A DNA stretch of 64,000 nucleotides from Marinomonas colpomeniae. Lineage in GTDB: Bacteria > Pseudomonadota > Gammaproteobacteria > Pseudomonadales > Marinomonadaceae. The notes under the pieces are model-generated. The model ran no database searches. It was not told where the DNA came from and saw only the letters and a program-made list of their open reading frames with translations. Below, in pieces: positions 38,092-47,854 of the stretch. The stretch is taken from the NCBI RefSeq assembly GCF_014803385.1, contig NZ_JACYFC010000004.1, positions 372,001 through 436,000 on the forward strand, written 5' to 3'. The position numbers and the translations under genes are program-made. The first letter of the stretch is position 1. Every line of letters starts with the position of its first letter.

Positions 38092-39432
38092 TTATTGAGA
38101 GGTATCAACCATATATTCACAGCGAATAGACTCACCAACCACTTTCTCTATTTCTGGAATCATAAAAGCATCATCTTCACTGGCGAAACTAACCGACTTA
38201 CCCATTTCGCCACCACGACCTGTACGGCCAATGCGATGCACATAATCTTCAGGATCTTCTGGTAATGCGTAGTTTACAACCAATGCGACATTATCAACAT
38301 GGATTCCGCGCCCTGCGACATCCGTTGCAACAAGCACTTGAATAGTACCGTCTTTGAAGCCTTTCAACGTTTTAACACGTTTATCTTGAGCAACTTCACC
38401 TGATAAAATTGCGCAATTGATATTGGCTTTACGTAAACGCTCATAAAGATCTCGAGTTTCATCACGTCGGTTCGCGAAAATAATAGTACGCTGACCGCCA
38501 TTTTCTTCAATAAGCTGTTTCAAAACAGGCCATTTCTGATCGGCTTCGACCGTGTAAATAACTTGATCTATATTTTGGTTTGTTGCTTCTTTTGGTACAA
38601 CCGACACCTCTTTAGGGAAGTAGGTCCACTGCCTAGCCAGAACTTGGACATCTTTCGGAAATGTTGCACTAAATAGCATTGTTTGACGACTCTCTTTGTG
38701 AGGCGTCATACGAATAATACTTTTTACATCAGGAATAAATCCCATTGATAACATGCGATCAGCTTCGTCCAACACAAGACATTCCACTTTACCTAATTGA
38801 ACTCGTCGGCTACGAGCAAAATCGAGTAGACGACCAGGTGTTGCGACTAATATATCTACATTTTCTGTCGCAACAGCGGCCTTTTGCTGTTCGTAGCTTA
38901 AGCCACCAACCAAGGCAACCACATTCAACGCACAATTAGACGTTAACTTCACTGCGTCTTCGGCAATCTGAAGTGCTAATTCACGCGTTGGAGCAATAAT
39001 TAAACCTCGTGCAAAGTTGTTGGCTCTTTTTTCTTCCAAAGGATAATCAAGAAAATCACTGATCATAGCGATCAAGAAAGCTGCCGTTTTACCTGTTCCT
39101 GTTTGAGCCTGACCAATAATGTCATAGCCTTGCAATGTCATAGGTAAAGACTCAGCTTGAATTTCACTGCAATACTCAAAGCCCATTTCAGAAATAGATT
39201 TCAAAATACGATCAGGAATATTTAGATCATGAAAACGTAATTTACCTTCAACTTCAGCTACTTTAAAATCATCTATTGACCAAACCCCACCGTTACTTTT
39301 TGCTGGCGCTACGTCGTTAGACATTTTAATGTTTGTATTTTCTTCACCATTATTTTTTGGTGACTTTGGGCGTCGGGCGTTCTTTGGTTTTTCTGCCACT
39401 TCTGATGTTACTTCTTGAGTTTGGTTTTCCAT
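38092..39432 (-). CDS. DEAD-box RNA helicase (RhlB-like)
   Basis: 446 residues. A disordered, charged N-terminus (about 1-60) precedes the helicase core: Walker A AQTGTGKT (109-116), PTRELALQI, DEADRMLSMGF, SATF and HRIGRTGRGG. The core is closest to RhlB as I recall, with the LRFHDLNIPDRILKSI Q-motif region, but the E. coli-type RNase E-binding extension cannot be confirmed, so no symbol is given. It starts 107 bases after dinG ends. Confidence 0.9.
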   Translation of the reverse strand: MENQTQEVTSEVAEKPKNARRPKSPKNNGEENTNIKMSNDVAPAKSNGGVWSIDDFKVAEVEGKLRFHDLNIPDRILKSISEMGFEYCSEIQAESLPMTLQGYDIIGQAQTGTGKTAAFLIAMISDFLDYPLEEKRANNFARGLIIAPTRELALQIAEDAVKLTSNCALNVVALVGGLSYEQQKAAVATENVDILVATPGRLLDFARSRRVQLGKVECLVLDEADRMLSMGFIPDVKSIIRMTPHKESRQTMLFSATFPKDVQVLARQWTYFPKEVSVVPKEATNQNIDQVIYTVEADQKWPVLKQLIEENGGQRTIIFANRRDETRDLYERLRKANINCAILSGEVAQDKRVKTLKGFKDGTIQVLVATDVAGRGIHVDNVALVVNYALPEDPEDYVHRIGRTGRGGEMGKSVSFASEDDAFMIPEIEKVVGESIRCEYMVDTSQ

Positions 39433-39539
39433 ATTGGAATCTATACGCTTCTATAATGTTTTTAGGTTAGTTATCTTTGCAAGGAGTGTACCTAATTGAC
39501 TGATATTTATCACCCTTTGCTTACGCTTTGTGCAATGGC

Positions 39540-41663
39540 TTATTCATATCGATACGGCGGCAAACTTTTAATCAATTGAGATCCGTAGCGCTTTGTCCGC
39601 AATCGTTTATCTAATATATGTATTTCACCAGAATCTTTTTCATTTCTTAATAGGCGCCCTGTGGCCTGAACCAAACGCAAAGAAGCATCAGGTATGGTGA
39701 TTTCCATAAACGGATTACCGCCACGTTTTTGAATCCACTCCGCCAACGTAGCTTCAACAGGGTCATCAGGTACTGCAAAAGGAATTTTAGCAATGTAAAC
39801 ACATGTCAAATAGTCTCCTGGTAAATCCACACCTTCCGCAAAGCTAGCTAAGCCAAATAACAAACTACCTTTACCGTCATCAATCCGTGATTTATGAGAA
39901 TCTAAGATAACTCGCTTAGATTGCTCACCTTGTATTAATAATATTTCTTTCAATCCAGAGGACAAAGACTGAGCGACCTCTTCCATCTGACGACGAGATG
40001 AAAACAAGGCCAAACTACCCTTTCCTTTATCTACATGGTCATTAAGGTAGGAAATGATTTCTGTCGTATGCTGCTCTACTCGATTTGGCTCATGCTCCAT
40101 ATCTGGAACAACCAACAAGCCATTTTTCTGAAAATCAAATGGACTCACCACACGAAGGTATTCACTTTCACGAGGCACACCAGAACGCATATTAAAACGA
40201 TGAAACTGACTTAACGCCGTTAATGTTGCTGACGTTACAACAGCGCCAAAGCATTTATCCCACAATTGTTGCCTTAATGTATTCGCCGCAAGTATAGGCG
40301 AACCACCTAATTCAATATCTTGCTCCATTCCTTGCCCAGATAACACTAACCAACGCGCATTAGGCGGGTAATTTTGGTCGTCTACAGTTGAATACAAACG
40401 CCACAAACTAACACACTGCTCAAGCCTACCAAGAATCACTCCCAATATTGGCTGCCATGTTTCTGCCGTTTCGGGGGTCACACCCATACCTTCATTTTGT
40501 TTGGTTTTCTTGCATTCATCTTGAATGCTTTCAATATTGTTAAACAATTTTTGATAAGAAGTTTGCAAACTGTAAGCTAGCTGGCGCAACTCATCTGGGA
40601 TCAAACCAAATTCAAACCGATGCTGATTATTTTCTTGATCTAAGCCAAGCTGGCTGATGTAGGGCGCTAAACCTTGTTGCGTGTATTGAATAAAGTTCAC
40701 AATACTTTGTATTTGTTGTGGAATCTTCATCAACAATTGGCCTGTCAAGCTAACATCGTCGGTTAACTCTTGCTTCAAATTAACCAGATTCTTTTCCAAC
40801 TGACGAAGCCAAGTAATACTTTGCTGTAAGCGTACTTCATGACGGAAGTGCCCTATTGCCTTATCAGGAAGATGATGTCCCTCATCGAAAATATAAATAG
40901 TTTCTTTTGGTGCAGTAAGAATTGCACCGCCGCCTAAGGACAAATCCGCCAACACCAAATCATGATTGGCGACTATCACATCAGCCACTTCTATTTCAGC
41001 TCTAGCTTTAAAAAATGGGCAAGCAGAATAGTTAGCGCAATTTCGATTTGTACATTGCTGATGATCAGTAGTTAGACGCCGCCAATCCTGATCTCGAACA
41101 ATCCCCGCCCAATTATCCTTATCACCATCCCACTCCCCTTTACTTAAAGCGGTATCCATTTCTTGATACAAAACAGTATTCACATCATCAGAATGTAGAT
41201 GCTGCTCAAACAGACCGGCAAACATATCATCAACCACTTGCTCCTCTGTATCCAAAAAGCCCTCAAGGTTATTCAGGCACAAATAGCGCCCTCGCCCCTT
41301 AGCAAGGGTATATTTAAAGCTCAACTCTGTGTGCTCAAGCAAGTCTGGCAACTCTTTGTGTAAAATTTGCTCTTGAAGAGCAACAGTTGCCGTAGAAATG
41401 ATTAATTTAAGACCACGAGCCTTTGCAATAGGGATAGCAGCCAAACAATAAGACAAGGTCTTACCCGTACCAGTGCCGGCCTCGATAACCGCGACATGCT
41501 TTTCATCAAGTCGTTCGCCTTCGCTACCTTGTTTTATATTGCCCAAAGTTCTTGCGATGGCACCTATCATTTCTCGTTGACCGGCCCTTGGTTTATGGGA
41601 CTTCGCCTCTAAAGAGGAACGGTATGCGAGCTGTATTTGTTTTTTTAATTCGTCTGAAAGCAT
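39540..41663 (-). CDS. dinG: ATP-dependent DNA helicase DinG
   Basis: 707 residues. Walker A is [14 protein letters not shown], the Walker B box is FDEGHH, and helicase motif VI is QATGRLLRN. Fe-S cluster cysteines appear in YLCLNN and [15 protein letters not shown]. DinG unwinds DNA-RNA hybrids and recombination intermediates. It is divergent from lexA and the shared 71-base gap carries two SOS boxes, so induction by DNA damage is strongly expected. Confidence 0.95.
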   Translation of the reverse strand: MLSDELKKQIQLAYRSSLEAKSHKPRAGQREMIGAIARTLGNIKQGSEGERLDEKHVAVIEAGTGTGKTLSYCLAAIPIAKARGLKLIISTATVALQEQILHKELPDLLEHTELSFKYTLAKGRGRYLCLNNLEGFLDTEEQVVDDMFAGLFEQHLHSDDVNTVLYQEMDTALSKGEWDGDKDNWAGIVRDQDWRRLTTDHQQCTNRNCANYSACPFFKARAEIEVADVIVANHDLVLADLSLGGGAILTAPKETIYIFDEGHHLPDKAIGHFRHEVRLQQSITWLRQLEKNLVNLKQELTDDVSLTGQLLMKIPQQIQSIVNFIQYTQQGLAPYISQLGLDQENNQHRFEFGLIPDELRQLAYSLQTSYQKLFNNIESIQDECKKTKQNEGMGVTPETAETWQPILGVILGRLEQCVSLWRLYSTVDDQNYPPNARWLVLSGQGMEQDIELGGSPILAANTLRQQLWDKCFGAVVTSATLTALSQFHRFNMRSGVPRESEYLRVVSPFDFQKNGLLVVPDMEHEPNRVEQHTTEIISYLNDHVDKGKGSLALFSSRRQMEEVAQSLSSGLKEILLIQGEQSKRVILDSHKSRIDDGKGSLLFGLASFAEGVDLPGDYLTCVYIAKIPFAVPDDPVEATLAEWIQKRGGNPFMEITIPDASLRLVQATGRLLRNEKDSGEIHILDKRLRTKRYGSQLIKSLPPYRYE

Positions 41664-41671
41664 TTATATTA

Positions 41672-41701
41672 TTGAGATTAGTTAAGAATACTGTATATAA
41701 T
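41672..41701 (+). promoter_or_regulatory. Putative lexA promoter
   Basis: TTGAGA (41672-41677) and TATAAT (41696-41701) are separated by 18 bases. The minus-10 box lies inside the first SOS box, which explains repression by LexA. Confidence 0.65.
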
Positions 41702-41706
41702 AACAG
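41691..41706. promoter_or_regulatory. LexA operator (SOS box 1)
   Basis: CTGTATATAATAACAG fits the CTGT-N8-ACAG consensus exactly. It lies 28 bases from dinG and 29 from lexA and can control both. Confidence 0.9.
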
Positions 41707-41709
41707 TTA

Positions 41710-41725
41710 CTGTATAAACAACCAG
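41710..41725. promoter_or_regulatory. LexA operator (SOS box 2)
   Basis: CTGTATAAACAACCAG has one mismatch to the consensus half-site, the same CCAG ending I recall in one of the two E. coli lexA boxes. Two tandem boxes indicate autoregulation. Confidence 0.8.
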
Positions 41726-41734
41726 ATAATCCTT

Positions 41735-42355
41735 ATGATTAAATTGACTCAAAGACAATCTGACGTACTAGAAACCATTCGCGAATTTATTAGTGAAACT
41801 GGTTTTCCACCCACTAGAGCAGAAATTGCTCGTAGACTTGGGTTTAAATCCCCTAATGCTGCTGAGGAACATTTAAAAGCCTTAAGCAGAAAAGGCGCTA
41901 TTGAAATGTTATCGGGGGCTTCCCGAGGCATCCGCTTAATAGAACAAGCCTCAAATGATGAACCAGAAGATCTTGGAATACCTATAATAGGAAAAGTCGC
42001 TGCTGGCTATCCTGTTCTCGCCCAAGAAAACATTGCCTCGCACGTTAACATACCTAACAGTATGTTTTCTCCAAAAGCAGACTACTTTCTCTCCGTTTCT
42101 GGAACGAGCATGAAAAACATTGGAATTATGGAAGGCGACCTTTTAGCCGTTCATAAAACAACTACCGTTCAAAACGGCCAAATTGTTGTCGCTAGAATTG
42201 GTGACGAAGTCACTGTAAAGCGATTTGAACAAAAAGGCAGTATTGTTCGACTCATGCCTGAAAACGAAGAGTTTAACGACATTATTGTTGACCTAGAAAG
42301 CGAAGAATTTGCTATTGAAGGCCTGTCTGTTGGCGTCATACGTCAGGGCATCTAA
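41735..42355 (+). CDS. lexA: LexA repressor
   Basis: 206 residues from ATG 41735 ([10 protein letters not shown]). The open frame extends upstream into the operators, but that cannot be the protein. An N-terminal winged-helix domain (1-70) is followed by the self-cleavage site Ala90-Gly91, Ser125 in SGTSMKN and Lys162 in DEVTVKRF. It represses SOS genes until RecA-stimulated autocleavage. Spacing to the operators is 9 bases from box 2. It ends at two hairpins before a convergent gene. Confidence 0.97.
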   Translation: MIKLTQRQSDVLETIREFISETGFPPTRAEIARRLGFKSPNAAEEHLKALSRKGAIEMLSGASRGIRLIEQASNDEPEDLGIPIIGKVAAGYPVLAQENIASHVNIPNSMFSPKADYFLSVSGTSMKNIGIMEGDLLAVHKTTTVQNGQIVVARIGDEVTVKRFEQKGSIVRLMPENEEFNDIIVDLESEEFAIEGLSVGVIRQGI

Positions 42356-42368
42356 GGCCGCCCACCAA

Positions 42369-42446
42369 AGAGATCAATGCATTTATGTAAATACATAGAT
42401 CTCTTACAAATAAAAAGGCGAAGCATTTGCTTCACCTTTCTATTTG
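42369..42446. terminator. Tandem hairpins after lexA (bidirectional terminator)
   Basis: A 17-bp imperfect hairpin (42369-42404) is followed by a second (42407-42446) with A/T-rich flanks and two mismatches. They separate lexA from the convergent gene. Confidence 0.7.
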
Positions 42447-42459
42447 TAACTTGATTAAA

Positions 42460-42732
42460 TTAATGCAACAGCTTAGGACGAAACTCTTCTCCTTCTAAAT
42501 ACTCAGAATCTTCATCAAAAAAAAACTCCTCAGAATAAACATAATCAATTCCAGCATGGAACATACATTTGGCTAATTCAAAATAACGATCCTTTAAATA
42601 AGACCGAGTATCATCGGGAATCTGTAAAATGGCTAATGGTACGGTTTCCTCTCCATCTTCGCTGGCTGGTCTCAGCACAATATCACCGTTATCCAGCTCA
42701 ACAATTTCTAGGTAGGACTCTTTCATATTCAA
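42460..42732 (-). CDS. Small acidic conserved protein near lexA
   Basis: 90 residues, strongly acidic, no membrane segment. It starts [21 protein letters not shown], similar to what I remember of the hypothetical Pseudomonas gene at the same place (PA3009). It overlaps the DUF6586 gene upstream by four bases. Function unknown. The sulA-like gene expected next to lexA in Pseudomonas is absent. Confidence 0.75.
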   Translation of the reverse strand: MNMKESYLEIVELDNGDIVLRPASEDGEETVPLAILQIPDDTRSYLKDRYFELAKCMFHAGIDYVYSEEFFFDEDSEYLEGEEFRPKLLH

Positions 42733-43196
42733 TACTCTGATGACTCTTCTCTAAAACGCAAAACCAATTCAACCAACTTGGCCAAATAAAAACCAGCTGA
42801 AGCTCCTGCATCACTACCGCGACCAATCAAGTTGCCTTGCTCAACAACAGATAACGCAGCACGACACTCTAACTGTACCAAATAAGCCTGATCCAACTGA
42901 TAGTACCAAGAATCCACACGAGACCACAGCTCCGATAGCTCATTCAAAACGGGAACGACAATCTGTTTCGCTTTAACTTCAGCAATAAGTGTAACAACAT
43001 CTAAAGAACCGGATAACGAATAAGCCGTAGAAACCTCTTTCAACAAGCCATTAAGGGCACTTCTTAATTGAAAAATCGCAGAACTTTCTAGGCCTATACT
43101 CAACCACTTCTCTTCACTATCCTGACTTTGCTTAATAAAACGCCTTGCCGTATCTATTTTTTGGTTTGTTAGACTCGCTAAACTCACGCCACTCAT
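42729..43196 (-). CDS. DUF6586 family protein
   Basis: 155 residues, mostly helical, no membrane segment. [16 protein letters not shown] at the N-terminus and [16 protein letters not shown] follow the DUF6586 family as I recall, and the place next to topA agrees. Function unknown. It overlaps topA by four bases, so it is translationally coupled to topA. Confidence 0.75.
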   Translation of the reverse strand: MSGVSLASLTNQKIDTARRFIKQSQDSEEKWLSIGLESSAIFQLRSALNGLLKEVSTAYSLSGSLDVVTLIAEVKAKQIVVPVLNELSELWSRVDSWYYQLDQAYLVQLECRAALSVVEQGNLIGRGSDAGASAGFYLAKLVELVLRFREESSEY

Positions 43197-45820
43197 TTTT
43201 TCTTACTTTCCTCGATAACCCACTTAGAGCCTACAAAGTAAGCCTTCCAGCCAGTCGGTTTACCTTCTTCTTCCGTCATAACGTACTGCTCTTTCGTTTT
43301 GCGGCTATAACGAATAACGGCAGGACGACCTTCAGAATCTTTAACGGGAGCCTTGGCAAAAAAGTGATACTTAGGATCTATTTGATCCATATACGGAAGC
43401 AATTCTTTCACAAGCGGTGCACGTGTTTCTCGTTTTCGAGGGAACTGGCTAGCTGCTAAGAACAAACCTGTCGCACCATCGCGTAAAACATAGTGATCTT
43501 CGACTTTTAAACAAGCAAGATCTGGCATTGGAACAGGGTCCATTTTTGGTGGCGCAGCTTCGCCACTTTTCAGCAGTTTACGTGTATTTTTACACTCTTC
43601 ATTAGTACAACCAAAATACTTGCCAAAACGCCCTGTTTTCAACTGCATCTCTGCAGTGCATTTATCACACTCAAGAACAGGTCCGTCATAGCCTTTAATT
43701 TTAAAGGTTCCTTGCTCTACCTCATAACCAGAACAAGAAGGATTATTACCACAAACATGCAATTTACGATGCTCATCCATTAAGTAGCTATCCATTGCAG
43801 AACTACAGATTGAACAACGTCGCTTATTAATTAAAGCTTTAGATTCGCCCTCATCATCATCCACAGCGACAGCATCATCACCTCGAACAAGGTTAATCGT
43901 TGCTTTACAGCGTTCTTTTGGTGGTAGAGCGTAACCAGAACAAGACATAAACACACCAGTACTGGCCGTACGAATCTGCATAGGTCGTGAACAAGTTGGG
44001 CATTCAATGTCCGTTGGCGTTGGCTCATTAAGCATCATGCCACCCTCAGGCGACTCCGCTTTTGCCAACACACCACTAAAATCTTTATAAAATGCATTAA
44101 GCGTTTTTATCCAATCTTTATGACCTTCAGCAATGTCATCCAGCTGCTCTTCCATTTGAGCGGTAAAACTGAAGTTCATCAAAGTACCAAAACTATCGAC
44201 CAAACGCTCTGTAACGATATCACCCATTTTTTCAGCATAAAAACGGCGATTTTCAACACGAACGTAACCACGATCTTGAATGGTAGAAATAATCGAAGCA
44301 TAAGTAGAAGGACGGCCTATACCACGCTTCTCAAGCTCTTTAACCAAACTTGCTTCACCAAATCGCGCAACAGGCTTAGTAAAATGCTGTTCTGATATCA
44401 ACTCATTCAAGGTTAAAAATTCATCCTTGCCGATATCAGGTAAAATATTATCTTCACCTTTCTTAACGACTGTTTGCATTGCACGAGTATAACCATCAAA
44501 ACGTAAAATCCGCCCTTTGGCTTTAAACTCATACTCACCACTACTTACTGTAATTGTTGTAGAAGTGTATTGTGCAGGCGTCATCTGACAAGCCATAAAC
44601 TGACTACGAATCAAGTCATACAAACGGTGGGAATCTTTTTCCATTCCAAGCAAGTCATCAACACTAATATTCACGTCGGAAGGTCGAATTGCTTCATGGG
44701 CCTCTTGAGCACCCTCTTTACTGCTATATCGTATCGCTTCAGCTGGCAAATAAGCGTCACCAAAGTTCGTTGAGATATAACCTCTCAAGGCCTCTACAGC
44801 ATCAGCACTTAAATTTGTCGAGTCAGTACGCATGTAGGTGATATAACCACCTTCATATAAACGCTGAGCAAGCATCATGGTCTTTTTAACACCATAACCT
44901 AAACGAGTACTTGCAGCCTGCTGAAGCGTTGATGTAATAAAAGGTGCAGATGGTTTACTACTTGTTGGTTTATCTTCTCGACTACTAACAAGGTACTTAG
45001 CATCTTTTAATCGCCCAAGATGCTCATCAGATTCAGCTTTGTTGACAGGTCGATATTCTTTGTTTTGATATTTTACTGCTTCAAACTTAATGACTTCTTT
45101 GGACGGTGTCGCAAGTAAGGCATCTAGCTCCCAGAACTCATCAGGAACAAAAGCACGAATTTCTTTCTCACGCTCGACAATTAAACGCACCGCAACTGAT
45201 TGCACACGTCCAGCGGAAAGCCCACGTGCCACTTTAGCCCAAAGCAAAGGAGAAACCATGAAGCCTACAACACGATCTAAAAAGCGTCGTGCTTGTTGAG
45301 CGTTAACTCGGTTTAAATCTAGCTCGGAAGGTGTCTCAAATGCAGATTGAATCGCTTTTTTGGTGATTTCATTAAAAACTACACGTTTATAGCGACTATC
45401 ATCGCCGCCAATTGCTTCGCGTAGATGCCACGCAATTGCCTCACCCTCTCTATCCAAATCGGTCGCGAGATAGATGGTGTCAGCATTTTTTGCTAAACGC
45501 TTGAGTTCATCAACAACCTTTTCTTTGCCCGGCAAGATTTCATAGTGAGCATTCCAGTTATTTTCTGGATCGACCCCCATTCTTGAAATCAATTGCTTTC
45601 GAGATTTGGCACTTTTATGTATCAGTTTTTCTTCTGGGCTCATCTTGCGAGTCAGAGCTGCTTGCTTGGCTCGCTCTTGAGGCGTAGAAGTGGATGTTGA
45701 CCCTGTTGGCAAATCTCGAATGTGACCCACACTCGATTTAACAATAAAGTCATTGCCTAGATATTTATTGATGGTTTTCGCCTTAGCTGGCGATTCCACG
45801 ATAACGAGTGATTTTCCCAT
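43193..45820 (-). CDS. topA: DNA topoisomerase I
   Basis: 875 residues from ATG 45820 ([15 protein letters not shown]); the longer frame upstream is unsupported. The TOPRIM acidic triad lies in [11 protein letters not shown] (118-128) and the active-site Tyr329 in [11 protein letters not shown]. Three C-terminal C4 zinc ribbons follow (CPTC, CSIC and CDKC segments) and a lysine-rich end. TopA relaxes negative supercoils. It heads topA-DUF6586-small gene. A 17-base tandem repeat occurs in its leader. Confidence 0.97.
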   Translation of the reverse strand: MGKSLVIVESPAKAKTINKYLGNDFIVKSSVGHIRDLPTGSTSTSTPQERAKQAALTRKMSPEEKLIHKSAKSRKQLISRMGVDPENNWNAHYEILPGKEKVVDELKRLAKNADTIYLATDLDREGEAIAWHLREAIGGDDSRYKRVVFNEITKKAIQSAFETPSELDLNRVNAQQARRFLDRVVGFMVSPLLWAKVARGLSAGRVQSVAVRLIVEREKEIRAFVPDEFWELDALLATPSKEVIKFEAVKYQNKEYRPVNKAESDEHLGRLKDAKYLVSSREDKPTSSKPSAPFITSTLQQAASTRLGYGVKKTMMLAQRLYEGGYITYMRTDSTNLSADAVEALRGYISTNFGDAYLPAEAIRYSSKEGAQEAHEAIRPSDVNISVDDLLGMEKDSHRLYDLIRSQFMACQMTPAQYTSTTITVSSGEYEFKAKGRILRFDGYTRAMQTVVKKGEDNILPDIGKDEFLTLNELISEQHFTKPVARFGEASLVKELEKRGIGRPSTYASIISTIQDRGYVRVENRRFYAEKMGDIVTERLVDSFGTLMNFSFTAQMEEQLDDIAEGHKDWIKTLNAFYKDFSGVLAKAESPEGGMMLNEPTPTDIECPTCSRPMQIRTASTGVFMSCSGYALPPKERCKATINLVRGDDAVAVDDDEGESKALINKRRCSICSSAMDSYLMDEHRKLHVCGNNPSCSGYEVEQGTFKIKGYDGPVLECDKCTAEMQLKTGRFGKYFGCTNEECKNTRKLLKSGEAAPPKMDPVPMPDLACLKVEDHYVLRDGATGLFLAASQFPRKRETRAPLVKELLPYMDQIDPKYHFFAKAPVKDSEGRPAVIRYSRKTKEQYVMTEEEGKPTGWKAYFVGSKWVIEESKKK

Positions 45821-45842
45821 TGAACTGTGTAAGCCTTTTATT

Positions 45843-45876
45843 AAAGTAGGTCTGCAAATAAAGTAGGTCTGCAAAA
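45843..45876. repeat. 17-base tandem duplication in the topA leader
   Basis: AAAGTAGGTCTGCAAAT is followed directly by AAAGTAGGTCTGCAAAA, differing at the last base only. It lies 23-56 bases upstream of the topA ATG. Confidence 0.9.
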
Positions 45877-46029
45877 ATCCACATTGCACGAAGTTTAATC
45901 TGTAGGTGCGCTGATATTAAGCAAACACCTTTTATATGACAAGCGATCCCTGTATTGTTTCACATATTATATATTGCTGAACTTAGTATTGCTTATTTAA
46001 CATACTGAATTCGTTGCTTAAGGACAATC

Positions 46030-46788
46030 ATGGCTACCCTTCAAATATTAACCATAGCATTTTTAATCATTATAGTGATTTTGTCTGTAATTGTTGGATC
46101 ACGTGCACATCAAAAAGAAAAAGAAATTACAGCACGCCGAGTAAAGCAATTGCAACTATCAAATAGAGCCGATCGTGTTGAACAACACATACGAGGTCTA
46201 AAAGATATTAATACAGACACAATAGCAACAGATGTCCTTTACGACTTCTATCTAGACACACTTCGAGAGCTACTGCAATATTCTGATGACCCTGAGAAAA
46301 TTGAAATTCGCATAGCGAAGGCCGAAGAAGGTAGAAGCGATGAAGCGATGAAGTTCAATCCAGAGCCTGATATTCTTAGCTTTCAAGAAAAAAGCAACTA
46401 TAAAGAGCGCCTAACCAAACTCGCAAAAATGCTGCTTTTTCTTCGTAGAAAGGGAAGAATCAGTAACACACACTATCAAGCTTGCTACGACTATCTAAGA
46501 TGGCTAAATCTATGGATCCAATTGAATCGTCAAGTTGTCCAAGCGAACAAAAACTTTAACAGTGGCGACATGCGCGTAGCCCAAACTCTCTACAGCGTCA
46601 TTCTATCTCACGTAAAGTCTGATTCCATAGAAAGACCAGAGAAAAAAGAACTAAACACATTTGTTCAAGATAGAATGAAAAAAATCCTATCTCCAGCGAT
46701 TGAAGCGCTTCAAGAAAGCGATAACCCAGAAGACGCTCTCAATGATCTCATTCAAAATATAGAAGTGCCAAGCGACTCTGAAATATAA
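46030..46788 (+). CDS. Unknown single-pass membrane protein
   Basis: 252 residues. One N-terminal hydrophobic helix (about 6-24) is followed by a highly charged, all-helical cytoplasmic part, with a coiled-coil-like stretch at 28-60. Several aromatic residues cluster around 145-175 (YQACYDYLRWLNLWIQL). I do not recognise a family. The ATG at 46030 has AAGGA upstream. It is divergent from topA and convergent with the next gene; no partner is evident. Confidence 0.78.
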   Translation: MATLQILTIAFLIIIVILSVIVGSRAHQKEKEITARRVKQLQLSNRADRVEQHIRGLKDINTDTIATDVLYDFYLDTLRELLQYSDDPEKIEIRIAKAEEGRSDEAMKFNPEPDILSFQEKSNYKERLTKLAKMLLFLRRKGRISNTHYQACYDYLRWLNLWIQLNRQVVQANKNFNSGDMRVAQTLYSVILSHVKSDSIERPEKKELNTFVQDRMKKILSPAIEALQESDNPEDALNDLIQNIEVPSDSEI

Positions 46789-46814
46789 TTATCAAATTAA
46801 TAACATTGCCACCA

Positions 46815-47300
46815 TTAATCGATGTTATTAATTTCGGCCAACGAAAAAATAACCTTGGATAATGCATCCAGCACAGCCTCATCGCCATCTTCATTCCAAT
46901 AAAGAAATACACCTTCCGGTGTGATCTTAATCCCTTTTAGCAGGTATCCATATTTATCTAAGTTTACTTTTAAATCCTCTGTCAGAATTATCTCATTACT
47001 AGACCACCACCCACTTACTAAGGCATGATACTTCCAAACCTCATAAGGCAGCAGCAAAATTTCATCAGGCAACAATACTTGAGGTTTCGCTCGATAAAGA
47101 GAATACGCCACGACTTTATGGCGGTTCATTGACTTATCCCACTTGTCAGGAAGGTCAATTGATGTAAGCTGAACAGTAAGACCTAATTTTCTAGCATGCA
47201 TGCGTAAACCCATGCGTTGCCGTTCTTTTTTGGGAGGCAGAACCCATAACACAGAACCCATTAAAGACAATGTAATGAAAATAACGATCAGAGCAGTCAT
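46815..47300 (-). CDS. Unknown small membrane-anchored protein
   Basis: 161 residues with one N-terminal helix (about 3-20) and a basic stretch KKERQRMGLRMHARKLG just after it, so the rest is probably cytoplasmic. The C-terminal domain is hydrophobic-aromatic with no known motif. No family recognised. Convergent with the upstream gene 26 bases away and divergent from the stress protein gene. Confidence 0.75.
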   Translation of the reverse strand: MTALIVIFITLSLMGSVLWVLPPKKERQRMGLRMHARKLGLTVQLTSIDLPDKWDKSMNRHKVVAYSLYRAKPQVLLPDEILLLPYEVWKYHALVSGWWSSNEIILTEDLKVNLDKYGYLLKGIKITPEGVFLYWNEDGDEAVLDALSKVIFSLAEINNID

Positions 47301-47365
47301 ATTTGATGTACTTCTCTAGCTTTAAACTAAAATTTAAAAAAACAAGCCAAAATTGGAGGTTTTCT

Positions 47366-47800
47366 ATGATGTATAACAGAATTCTACTCGCTGTTGACCT
47401 AACAGATGAAAGTATAAAGGTAGCCAATAAAGCAGTAGCACTTTGCAAAGCGACTGGCGCAGAACTTATTATACTTCATGTTATTGAATCACTTAATTAC
47501 GCCTATGGTGGTGATGTTCCAATTGATATAACCGACATCCAAGCTCAACTAGAAGAAACAGCTAAAGAGCGCATCTCAATTCTAGAAGCGCAACTTGATA
47601 CTCCATTTCAGGAAAGCTGCATCACACAAGGCGGTATAGAAAGCGAAATACACCGCATTGCAGAAGAGAAAAAAGCCGATTTAATTATCGTTGGTAGTCA
47701 TTGTCGCCATGGACTTGCTTTACTACTTGGTTCTACTGCAAATGGCGTACTACATGGCGCGCCATGTGACGTTTTAGCCATTAAAGTAAGCAAAGCATAA
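47366..47800 (+). CDS. Universal stress protein (UspA family)
   Basis: 144 residues from ATG 47366, with GGAGG six bases upstream. YNRILLAVDLTDES and LIILHVIES begin the UspA fold. The C-terminal GSHCRHGLALLLGSTANGVL fits the G-x2-G-x9-GS ATP-binding pattern, so this is a nucleotide-binding, UspFG-like member. Family members rise on starvation or stress. The longer frame from 47303 is unlikely. Confidence 0.92.
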   Translation: MMYNRILLAVDLTDESIKVANKAVALCKATGAELIILHVIESLNYAYGGDVPIDITDIQAQLEETAKERISILEAQLDTPFQESCITQGGIESEIHRIAEEKKADLIIVGSHCRHGLALLLGSTANGVLHGAPCDVLAIKVSKA

Positions 47801-47810
47801 CTCATAATAT

Positions 47811-47840
47811 AAAAAGGCGATGTAAAAACATCGCCTTTTT
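47811..47840. terminator. Bidirectional terminator between usp and cysS
   Basis: AAAAAGGCGATGT pairs with ACATCGCCTTTTT over an AAAA loop, with convergent genes on both sides. Confidence 0.93.
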
Positions 47841-47854
47841 ATACCTTCTAGAAA

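Noticed and set aside
41552..41734. Upstream extension of the lexA reading frame
   Set aside because: It runs through dinG coding sequence, the promoter and both SOS boxes; the LexA N-terminus clearly starts at 41735.
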